A model generated the notes under the pieces. It worked only from the letters and a program-made list of their open reading frames with translations. It had not been told where the DNA came from and did no database searches. A stretch of 64,000 nt of DNA, taken from Paenibacillus helianthi. GTDB taxonomy: Bacteria > Bacillota > Bacilli > Paenibacillales > Paenibacillaceae. The stretch lies in assembly GCF_001909055.1 (NCBI RefSeq), contig NZ_LVWI01000047.1, positions 20,817 through 84,816 of the forward strand, in the 5' to 3' direction. A program made the position numbers and the translations under genes. This document shows positions 42,664 through 49,745 of this stretch, piece after piece. Each line of letters opens with the position of its first letter. The first letter of the stretch is position 1.

Positions 42664-43391
42664 GCGAACACTTCCCGGTATCTGGATTCCACTGATTTGC
42701 CGGAGCGGCGCAGAGTGTCAACATCCTCGATGCCCTGGATTTTTCCTTCGCCCATCAGGATCAGCCGGTCGAACAATAGCTCCATCTCACGGATATCATG
42801 GGTTGCAATGAGAAAGGTCCGGGCGCCATCCGCCAGCTCGCTGACCACAGCCGAGGCGATGCGTTCTCTGGAAATCAGGTCAACGCCGGTAAACGGCTCA
42901 TCCAGCATAATCAGCGGTGCCTTCCGCGACAGGCAGGTCAGCAGCTGGAGACGTGCCTCTTCTCCCCGGGACATTGCGGAAATGAGGACCTCGGTTGAGA
43001 CGGAGAGCTGGAGCAGCAGCTGTTCAGCTTTGTCTGCGTCCCAGTCCGGGTAGATGCCTTGGGCAAAACCAAGCCATTGCTCTACAGTCAGCCAGCCGGG
43101 AAGATTCGCGCGGTCAGGCAGCATAGACAGTACACCGAGCCGGTCAACTCCCGAAGGCTTGCCGAAAATCTGTGCAGAGCCTGAATCCGGTAGGGTCAGG
43201 CCGGCAAGAATACGCAGCAGAGACGATTTGCCTGCGCCATTCGGTCCGAGCAGGCCGGTAATGCTGCCTGTTGGGATCTGAAAGCTGATCCCGTCCAGTA
43301 TCATTTTTTTCTTCACTGTTAGTCTTACATCCTGGCACTCCACCGCCACGGGTTCATTATAGGGTACGGAAAGCCTGTTATTGTCTGTCAT
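42660..43391 (-). CDS. ABC transporter ATP-binding protein
   Basis: 243 aa with Walker A GPNGAGKSS, Q-loop region, a degenerate signature SRGEEARLQ (instead of LSGGQ), Walker B LIMLDEPFTG and the H-loop ATHD. Paired with the permease downstream. Overlaps the GntR regulator by 14 bases upstream. The operon seems controlled by that regulator via an inverted repeat at 43804-43826. Exported substrate unknown; YtrA-type systems respond to lipid II-binding antibiotics, which is inference. Confidence 0.9.
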   Translation of the reverse strand: MTDNNRLSVPYNEPVAVECQDVRLTVKKKMILDGISFQIPTGSITGLLGPNGAGKSSLLRILAGLTLPDSGSAQIFGKPSGVDRLGVLSMLPDRANLPGWLTVEQWLGFAQGIYPDWDADKAEQLLLQLSVSTEVLISAMSRGEEARLQLLTCLSRKAPLIMLDEPFTGVDLISRERIASAVVSELADGARTFLIATHDIREMELLFDRLILMGEGKIQGIEDVDTLRRSGKSVESRYREVFA

Positions 43392-43773
43392 TTGAATCCT
43401 CCTTATCGAAATTCAGCATTTGCTCTGCCGAGAGTCCGAGTGACTCCGCTATGATCTTGAACTCTAGGACGGCCTTGCGCATGATCGTCTTGCGTGCCTC
43501 TGCAATGACCGCCTCCTCAAGGGTAACGAAGGTTCCCTGGCCGCGACGGGTGACGATTAGACCGATACGCTCAAGCTCCTGGTAGGTTCTGGCCGCAGTC
43601 GTCGGATTTACACTTCTTCCCGCGGCCAGCTCCCGAACAGAAGGCAGGCGCGAGCCGGGCGGGATGAGCCCGGTTACAATCCGTCCACGGATGGCGTCAA
43701 CAAATTGCTCATAAATCGGGAGCGAAGGATTGATCTGGAATTGCTCCGGTAAAAGCTCATAGGATTGCTCCAT
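43378..43773 (-). CDS. GntR-family regulator, YtrA subfamily
   Basis: 131 aa: N-terminal winged helix (PIYEQFVDAIRGRIVTGLIPPGSRLPSVRELA, quoted in parts: QFVDAIRGRIV, GSRLPSVRELA) with the recognition motif SVNPTTAARTYQELERIGL, followed by only about 45 residues of helix, as in the short-effector YtrA group. GGAGGAAGG precedes ATG. First gene of the ABC operon and likely its autorepressor. Confidence 0.9.
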   Translation of the reverse strand: MEQSYELLPEQFQINPSLPIYEQFVDAIRGRIVTGLIPPGSRLPSVRELAAGRSVNPTTAARTYQELERIGLIVTRRGQGTFVTLEEAVIAEARKTIMRKAVLEFKIIAESLGLSAEQMLNFDKEDSNDRQ

Positions 43774-43803
43774 CGGTTCCTTCCTCCAACCTTGTTGTTA
43801 TGT

Positions 43804-43826
43804 GTGTATGGATACATACCATACAC
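43804..43826 (-). promoter_or_regulatory. candidate operator of the GntR regulator
   Basis: Perfect inverted repeat GTGTATGG-N7-CCATACAC, 31 bp upstream of the gntR start. A further TACACTT / AAGTGTA pairing lies beside it. Confidence 0.65.
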
Positions 43827-43965
43827 TTAATAAGTGAAGTGTACCATCTTACACCATACAATAGCAAGAGCAGGAATGATGGATATAAAATGAACCTTTG
43901 TGAAGTTGGGTAATAACGATTATAATTTGTATGTTTATTACGTAAGTTGCGAAAGGATGAGATGG

Positions 43966-45324
43966 TTGGCTTCACCCATTCCAAAAATTACAAATTTCAG
44001 ATTTCTGAAGCTGTCTCCGCCGCAGATTCTGGTGCTTGGCTTTGCTGCCGTCATTCTGACCGGGACCTTGCTTCTGATGCTTCCGATGTCGAGTACATCA
44101 GGAGTATCGCTCAAATTCATTGATGCATTGTTTACTGCAACCTCGGCTACCTGTGTCACCGGGCTTGTGGTGGTGGATACAGGTACGTATTTCACTGTGT
44201 TTGGACAAATTGTAATCATGCTGCTTATTCAAGTCGGGGGATTAGGGTTCATGACGATGGCGACCCTGTTCGCCCTGGTGCTGAAACGCAGAATCTCCTT
44301 GCGTGACCGGCTGATTCTTCAGGAAGCCATGAATCAGAGCTCCATGGAAGGCATTGTACGGCTGATCCGCAAGGTGCTCATCTATTCACTCGTCATTGAA
44401 GCCGCGGCTGCAGCTATACTCTCATTGCGCTGGGCATTTGATATGCCGCTGGGGCGTGCTGTCTACTTTGGTATTTTTCATGCGGTATCGATGTTCAATA
44501 ATGCGGGGTTTGATATCTTTGGAGACTACCGAAGCTTGACTGGATATGTAAACGACCCTATTGTCAACTTTGTGGTCATGTTCCTTATCATTTCCGGGGG
44601 TATCGGTTTCATCGTAATGTCAGATTTGGTGGAATTTCGGCACACGCGCAGGTTGTCTCTCCACAGCAAGGTGGTTCTGTCGATGACGGCGGCGCTGATT
44701 TTACTTGGAGCAGTTGTTATTTTTGTATTTGAATTCACCAATTCCCGGACCATGGGGCCGCTGAGCTTCGGGGGTAAAATCTGGGCTGCCTTCTTTCAAT
44801 CCGTCACCCCGCGTACAGCGGGAGCGAATACATTGGACATTGGCAGTCTTCGTCAGGCCTCACAATTTTTCATCGTCATCCTGATGTTCATCGGTGCTTC
44901 ACCAGGCTCCACAGGCGGGGGTATCAAGACTACGACCTTCACCCTGATGATCGGTGCAGTAATCTCAATGCTGCGCGGCCGCGAGGATATTGTCTTATTC
45001 CGCTACCGGCTTGCACAGGAAAGGGTGTTCAAGGCGCTGACGATTACGCTACTGGCGCTTCTATTGGTTGTGTCTGTGTCCATGATACTGTCAACCACGG
45101 AGGATCGGGCGTTTCTTATGATACTGTTCGAGACTACCTCCGCTTTCGCTACAGTGGGCCTCAGCATGGGGCTTACGCCGGAGTTGAGCCAGTTTGGTAA
45201 AATCCTGATCAGTCTGACCATGTTCGCCGGACGGCTTGGGCTTCTAACACTGGCGTATGCAATTGGGCCGAAACAGGGTAAGCAATTATATAAATACCCG
45301 GAAGGCAAAATGATAATTGGATAA
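43966..45324 (+). CDS. ktrB: Trk/Ktr-type potassium uptake protein, KtrB-like subunit
   Basis: 452-aa channel-like subunit with four M1-P-M2 repeats. Selectivity-filter turns are visible: ATCVTGLVVVDTG, MFNNAGFDIFGD, VTPRTAGANTLD and FATVGLSMG. Close to B. subtilis KtrB/KtrD. Start is uncertain: TTG 43966 has AAAGGA eight bases before it and gives a normal length; ATG 43957 and GTG 43900 lack a site. Takes up K+ (with Na+ in Ktr systems). KtrA-like regulatory gene follows 15 bp later. No ydaO-type c-di-AMP riboswitch is seen upstream. Confidence 0.9.
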   Translation: MASPIPKITNFRFLKLSPPQILVLGFAAVILTGTLLLMLPMSSTSGVSLKFIDALFTATSATCVTGLVVVDTGTYFTVFGQIVIMLLIQVGGLGFMTMATLFALVLKRRISLRDRLILQEAMNQSSMEGIVRLIRKVLIYSLVIEAAAAAILSLRWAFDMPLGRAVYFGIFHAVSMFNNAGFDIFGDYRSLTGYVNDPIVNFVVMFLIISGGIGFIVMSDLVEFRHTRRLSLHSKVVLSMTAALILLGAVVIFVFEFTNSRTMGPLSFGGKIWAAFFQSVTPRTAGANTLDIGSLRQASQFFIVILMFIGASPGSTGGGIKTTTFTLMIGAVISMLRGREDIVLFRYRLAQERVFKALTITLLALLLVVSVSMILSTTEDRAFLMILFETTSAFATVGLSMGLTPELSQFGKILISLTMFAGRLGLLTLAYAIGPKQGKQLYKYPEGKMIIG

Positions 45325-45339
45325 GGAGTTACGGACATT

Positions 45340-46011
45340 ATGAAAGCACAGCAGTTTGTCATCATCGGTCTTGGCCGCTTCGGCTCAAGCCTTGCCCTGG
45401 AACTAATGGCCATGGGCTATGAAGTGCTCGGTATTGACCATTATGAGGAACGCGTAGAGGAAATGAGCGGCCAGCTGACCCATGCCGTCGTTGCGGATGC
45501 CACGGATGAGGGGATCATGCGCTCACTGGGTGTGCGCAACTTCGACTGCGGCATTGTGGCGATTGGCGATAACATGGAGCGGAGCATTCTGGCGGCGATT
45601 CTGCTGAAAGAACTGGGTGTGAAGCAAGTGGTGGCCAAGGCGATTTCGATCCTTCACGGACGGGCCTTGTCCAAGCTTGGTGTAGACCGGGTGATTTTTC
45701 CTGAACGGGATATGGGTATTCGTGTCGCTCATCAGCTGACTACGCCCAACCTGCTGGACTATATCGAGCTCTCCAAAGATTACAAGGTGGTTGAGCTGAC
45801 TGTTCCCGCCTGTATGGATGGTAAGAGCCTCTCTGAGCTCAACACGCGGGCCAAATACGGCTGCAGCATTATTGCCCTGAACCGGGAAGACGGTGTAATT
45901 GTCGCCCCGACAGCCCATGACCATGTGCATCAGGGGGATATTATGGTGGTTATCGGTTCCAATGCAAGCATAGTGGAGTTCGAGGACGAAGCGGTGAATG
46001 TGGAGCTGTGA
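45340..46011 (+). CDS. ktrA: Ktr potassium uptake regulatory subunit (RCK protein), KtrA-like
   Basis: 223-aa cytoplasmic ring-forming subunit: N-terminal RCK_N Rossmann domain (FVIIGLGRFGSSLALEL, then DHYEERVEEM) that binds ATP/ADP or NAD, and C-terminal RCK_C domain (about residues 135-220), the known c-di-AMP site in KtrA/KtrC. It gates the KtrB channel encoded just upstream. ATAAGGAG precedes ATG 45340. A very strong terminator follows. Confidence 0.92.
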   Translation: MKAQQFVIIGLGRFGSSLALELMAMGYEVLGIDHYEERVEEMSGQLTHAVVADATDEGIMRSLGVRNFDCGIVAIGDNMERSILAAILLKELGVKQVVAKAISILHGRALSKLGVDRVIFPERDMGIRVAHQLTTPNLLDYIELSKDYKVVELTVPACMDGKSLSELNTRAKYGCSIIALNREDGVIVAPTAHDHVHQGDIMVVIGSNASIVEFEDEAVNVEL

Positions 46012-46044
46012 GCTACTACTACTATAGGTTATGTTAAACGATAG

Positions 46045-46092
46045 AAACACAAACAAACGCCCGGATACGCATCCGGGCGTTTGTTTGTGTTT
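46045..46092. terminator. 22-bp perfect hairpin terminator after ktrA
   Basis: AAACACAAACAAACGCCCGG + AT pairs perfectly with its complement at 46071-46092 around an ACGC loop; unusually long stem. Confidence 0.88.
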
Positions 46093-46475
46093 GGAGCGAG
46101 GTAAGGGTGATGAATATCCGTGAGTAGGCATCTTTGATATTGGCGGAATTTACTTTGTCATTGTGTAGTCCGTAGCCCCAAGATTGCATTTTGCCGCCAG
46201 CCTGATAATGGCCTGCGATACACATTCCCGACTGCATCTACATCAGGACTCGCTGTCAGGAGAAAATAAAGTTCTCTACTGAAAATAAAGGAATAGACTT
46301 GGCAAATATAAATGTAGACTGGGAAAATAAAATATGGGACTGACGATGCTTCATTAAGCTGACGGGCAGAAGAGTGTGGTGGAACGGCTGTTTATTATCG
46401 CTCTCTCTTTTGCCAGAGTAACACATCCGCTTCACCTACAATATGATAAGTCTAGAAATCTAAAGAGGTGAGCCA
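46093..46475. other. intergenic region before cwlJ with GAAAATAAA repeats
   Basis: GAAAATAAA occurs at 46262, 46281 and 46323, next to variants of AGACTGG. No gene I would support. CCTACAAT at 46435-46442 resembles a sporulation sigma -10 but no fitting -35 was found. Confidence 0.45.
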
Positions 46476-46916
46476 ATGGCAGTCGTAAAATCCAGGAAAC
46501 AGGATATTGATATGTTGGCAAGGTTGCTTCGAGCTGAAGCTGAGACCGAAGGGGAAATGGGCATGCTCCTTGTTGGAAATGTTGGCATTAACCGAATAAG
46601 AGCGAATTGCTCCGATTTTACAGGAATCCGGACAATTCCACAAATGATCAACCAGCCGCATGCATTCGAAGCGTTACAACATGGTATGTACTATCAAAAC
46701 GCAAGAGACAGGGAACGCCGTCTGGCGCAGAGGGCTGTGAATGGGGAGCGGAATTGGCCAGGCGAATTCTCCCTATGGTATTTCCGTCCAGGATCGTTCG
46801 AAAATCCCGGACCATGTCCGCCAACTTGGTATGATCAGCCGTTCGTAGGACGATGGAAGAAGCACTGTTTTTATCAACCGACCGTGGAAGAATGTGAAAA
46901 TATATATAATACGTAA
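46476..46916 (+). CDS. cwlJ: spore cortex-lytic hydrolase CwlJ
   Basis: 146-aa SleB/CwlJ-type hydrolase that degrades spore cortex during germination, especially with Ca-dipicolinate. MLARLLRAEAETEGEMGMLL carries the catalytic Glu of the family, followed by VGNVGINRIRANC, ARDRERRLAQRAVNG, ALWYF-like LWYFRPGSF and CPPTWYDQPFVGRWKKHCFY, all as in CwlJ. No signal peptide, as expected for a protein made in the mother cell. AGAGGTG before ATG 46476. gerQ, the usual partner, is not adjacent. Confidence 0.9.
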   Translation: MAVVKSRKQDIDMLARLLRAEAETEGEMGMLLVGNVGINRIRANCSDFTGIRTIPQMINQPHAFEALQHGMYYQNARDRERRLAQRAVNGERNWPGEFSLWYFRPGSFENPGPCPPTWYDQPFVGRWKKHCFYQPTVEECENIYNT

Positions 46917-46971
46917 ATGAAAAGAGCTCTTAGGATCTCTTAACTTGACCTGTCACAGCCATGTGTCGGTT

Positions 46972-47222
46972 GACAAGAACTTTATCCCATTAAGTGCCGC
47001 GTAAATCGCGGCTTCTTTGGGTTTAGTGGAATAAAAGTTGTTGTCACGGTCATTATTCGGAAACTATACCCACGTGACAGGCCGTCCGATGTCGGATTAC
47101 AAGAACATTAGCCGAATGAAGTCTGCTTGAATTGCGGGCTTTATTTATTACCGGATCAAGCTTTTGTCATTTGTTAATGTCAAGAACATTGTCCGATTGC
47201 CGACGAGCTTTGCCGGTCGGCA
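46972..47222. repeat. three degenerate palindromic elements
   Basis: Element 1 (46972-47047): outer arms TGACAAGAACTTTATCCCAT + TAAG and TTAGTGG...AGTTGTTGTCA pair imperfectly around an inner GCCGCG/CGCGGC stem. Element 2 (about 47098-47168) and element 3 (about 47178-47222, with TGCCGAC/GTCGGCA) repeat ACAAGAACATT and a GC stem. The 556-bp spacer 46917-47472 holds no gene. Confidence 0.6.
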
Positions 47223-47301
47223 GCCTGTTTATCGAACGGGAAAGAAAGTTAAAAAAAGGAAAATCACGATGGGTAGAGAATAAGTTGTTGTCGGGTTAGA
47301 G

Positions 47302-47388
47302 ATTGAACTAACGGGGAACTTTAGTTCAATGAAACAGCGACAGTCTTTGACGTTATTATCTCGTCCTTGGCTGTCGCTGTTTCATTTT
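47302..47388. terminator. two hairpins, the second a likely terminator
   Basis: ATTGAACTAA/TTAGTTCAAT (47302-47330) is followed by GAAACAGCGACAG (47331-47343) pairing with CTGTCGCTGTTTC (47371-47383) and ATTTTCT. May end transcripts from either side. Confidence 0.55.
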
Positions 47389-47472
47389 CTAAGGTCAGTC
47401 TAAAACTATATCTTCTGTTAACACTCGCAATTTCCCCCTTCTGCACTCAACTGCAGGCGCAGCAAGGCATCG

Positions 47473-48372
47473 CTATTCCCGTCCCGGCAAGAACACTGCT
47501 TCAGTTACCTGCACGAGGCAGCGTGCAGCCGTGCTCAAGCTCCCGTTACTTGGATAGATCAGACATGTCGTCCGTTGGGTCTGCTCCAGCTCCTTGATGT
47601 GCAGCGAGACCAGCCCGCCGCCGTTCAGCAGCTCGGAGCGCAGATAGGATTTCGGCAGCAGTGCCGCGGCTTTGATCGTTGGCAGCAGCCGGACGATCGC
47701 CTCGAAGGAGTCGATCTCCATACGCACATCGGGATCGGTACCGCTGCGCTGAAACAGCTCGTCGGTCATACGGCGGTACCATGTGCCCTTGGAGAAGAGG
47801 ATCATCGGCAGCCGGGAGAGGTCACTCATGGTCAGCTTCGCAGACAGAGCCAGCGGGTGATGCTCCGAGACAACCAGACGGAGCTGATCCTCGAACAGAG
47901 GGATACAGCGCAGACCCGGCTCCTGAGTGGAGGACGCGATAATTCCGAGATCGGACCTGCCTTCGCTGACCGAGGAGACGATCTCATGCGTCTTGCCGGT
48001 GATCAGCTTCAGCTCGGCTGCCGGATATTTCTCCATGTAGGCGTTCACCAGCGGCGGCAGTGTGGTCTGGAGTGTAGTTAGGCTGGCACCGAGTGTTACA
48101 AGCTGCGGTTCCCCTTCCTTGAACTTCGATAGCGCTTCCAGAAATTTGGAACGCTGCTGCCTTTGCTCCAGCGCATAGGTATAAGTAAGGCGCCCTACCT
48201 CCGTCAGCTCCAGCCGCTTGCCGAACCGGTTGAAGAGTGCAACGCCGAGCCGTTCCTCCAGCTTGGAGATTTTGCGGGAGAGGGCGGGCTGGGACAAATT
48301 GAGCTGGCGCGAAGCCCGGTTCAGGCTGGAATGCTCCACGACGGCAGCAAAAATATCCAGATCATCAAACAT
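47473..48372 (-). CDS. LysR-family transcriptional regulator
   Basis: 299 aa: N-terminal HTH (LNRASRQLNLSQPALSRKISKLEERLG) shown by SQPALSRKISKLE, then a type 2 periplasmic-binding-like effector domain (LKLITGKTHEIVSSVSEG, then DLGIIAS). Start at 48372 is set by TTAGGAGG; the frame continues upstream into tandem repeats (ATG 48402), which should be leader. It is divergent from sdhCAB, separated by the repeat array and three TTATCAC sites, so it may control succinate dehydrogenase. LysR control of sdh is not known to me from B. subtilis. Confidence 0.88.
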   Translation of the reverse strand: MFDDLDIFAAVVEHSSLNRASRQLNLSQPALSRKISKLEERLGVALFNRFGKRLELTEVGRLTYTYALEQRQQRSKFLEALSKFKEGEPQLVTLGASLTTLQTTLPPLVNAYMEKYPAAELKLITGKTHEIVSSVSEGRSDLGIIASSTQEPGLRCIPLFEDQLRLVVSEHHPLALSAKLTMSDLSRLPMILFSKGTWYRRMTDELFQRSGTDPDVRMEIDSFEAIVRLLPTIKAAALLPKSYLRSELLNGGGLVSLHIKELEQTQRTTCLIYPSNGSLSTAARCLVQVTEAVFLPGRE

Positions 48373-48388
48373 AAGCGCTCCTCCTAAA

Positions 48389-48589
48389 AGTTTTGTGAGC
48401 ATAACATCCTGAATCCTCTTCGTACAAAACTTACTTCGTAAGCATAAACCCTAGTTTTGTGAGCATAACATCCTGAATCCTCTTCGTACAAAACCCGCTT
48501 CGTAAGCATAGACTTAGTTTTGTGAGCATAACATCCTGAATCCTCTTCGTACAAAACCCGCTTCGTAAGCATAAACTTAGTTTTGTGCC
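48389..48589. repeat. 63-bp tandem repeat array, 3.2 copies
   Basis: Units 48389-48452 (64 bp), 48453-48515 and 48516-48578, then a partial copy to 48589. Each begins AGTTTTGTGAGCATAACATC and contains CTTCGTACAAAAC and CTTCGTAAGCAT. The unit next to lysR supplies its leader; a related copy precedes sdhB (51503-51548). Confidence 0.92.
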
Positions 48590-48618
48590 AAATCCCGAGA
48601 ATTCAGTTTTTATGGAAA

Positions 48619-48719
48619 GTGATAAATGACATATCCGTTATAAGGAAGTATCCTTTGCCAGCAAGGGATAGCAAGGCTTTTCCAGTAATTATCACGTTCT
48701 AAATGAGAGTTATTATCAC
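48619..48719 (+). promoter_or_regulatory. candidate operator sites between lysR and sdhC
   Basis: GTGATAA at 48619-48625 and TTATCAC at 48689-48695 and 48713-48719. The last lies just upstream of a weak sigma-A-like promoter (TATAAC at 48747-48752 without a good -35), a position suited to an activator. Confidence 0.4.
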
Positions 48720-48988
48720 ATTAAAAATATTCTTATGCGTTTATTGTATAACGTTTAATAATTAGATTGCAATTCCCTTATAAGAGAAAAAGGAGTAACA
48801 TGAAAAGTGACACAAGATATTCACATATTGTGAAACATACAGCAAAGTCCGGGAAAACAATGAATAGCGGTGAAAAAAGACAATTTACGGGCTTTTCGAA
48901 TCCTGATGCCCCCTGTTTCAACTGTACTCCCGGCGGTGTATGCTCATTAATGAAAACGCTGTTTTATATCGGAAAGGGGACACTTTGC

Positions 48989-49654
48989 ATGAGAGGATTT
49001 TATTCCAGAAAGATTCATTCCTTGCTTGGCGTTATCCCGCTCGGGTTCTTTTTCCTGGAGCACATGCTGACGAATTTCTCGGCAGTAGAGGGAGGCGCTT
49101 CCGGTTTCACGGACAGCGTGTTATGGCTGAACAGCCTGCCGCTCGTCTTCTTCCTGGAATTGTTCGGCATATGGCTTCCGCTGCTGTACCACGGGGTCTA
49201 CGGGCTGTATATTGCTTATCAATCCAAGCCAAACCTGAACCGTTTCAATCTTGAACGGAACTGGCGGTATACGCTGCAGCGGATTAGCGGAGTGATCACC
49301 TTCATTTTCATTGTCTGGCATCTGTACGAAACACGGTTTCAGGTGGCGGTCGGCAAGGTGGAGCACGAAGAGCTTGGCGGTGTCATGCATAACATCGTAA
49401 CCCAGCCTCTGCTGCTGGCTGTGTATATTATCGGTATCCTGGCAGCCTGCTTCCACTTTTCGAACGGTCTCTGGTCGTTCCTGATCAGCTGGGGCATTAC
49501 TGTGGGGCCGCGTTCCCAAAGAGTATCTTCCGTAATCTGCCTGGGTCTTTTCGTGATTGTCAGCTTCATGTTCCTGTTCTCCCTGGTCACCTTCCGTGAT
49601 GATGAGTTCCAGGCTACGGCTTCGGCTGTACAGTCGCTGCGCAGTCTGATTTAA
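48989..49654 (+). CDS. sdhC: succinate dehydrogenase cytochrome b558 subunit
   Basis: 221-aa di-heme membrane anchor of the menaquinone-type succinate dehydrogenase. Five helices; conserved phrases KIHSLLGVIPLGFFFLEH, YHGVYGLYIAYQ, IVWHLYETRF and FHFSNGLWSF carry the heme-ligand His and match B. subtilis SdhC (also HSLLGVIP, FHFSNGLWSF). Chosen start ATG 48989 with GGAAAGGGG before it. However, the frame is open upstream and ATG 48800 has an even better site (AAAAAGGAG, six bases), which would add 63 residues with CFNCTPGGVC. First gene of sdhCAB. Confidence 0.92.
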   Translation: MRGFYSRKIHSLLGVIPLGFFFLEHMLTNFSAVEGGASGFTDSVLWLNSLPLVFFLELFGIWLPLLYHGVYGLYIAYQSKPNLNRFNLERNWRYTLQRISGVITFIFIVWHLYETRFQVAVGKVEHEELGGVMHNIVTQPLLLAVYIIGILAACFHFSNGLWSFLISWGITVGPRSQRVSSVICLGLFVIVSFMFLFSLVTFRDDEFQATASAVQSLRSLI

Positions 49655-49745
49655 AAGAAATATAGAAAGTGCGTCCATCTTTGGACGAACCTTAGGATGT
49701 AATATACGGGTAGAAATTCCGCATAACAATTAGGAGGGAACAATC

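Noticed and set aside
46034..46237. Minus-strand frame over the ktrA terminator and beyond
   Set aside because: Its end runs through the perfect terminator hairpin and it has no ribosome binding site.
48384..48572. 62-codon minus-strand frame with internal repeats (MLTKRVLYEEDSGCYAHK twice)
   Set aside because: It arises from the 63-bp repeat, whose length is a multiple of three; no independent ribosome binding site. Kept as a repeat, although a repeat peptide cannot be fully excluded.
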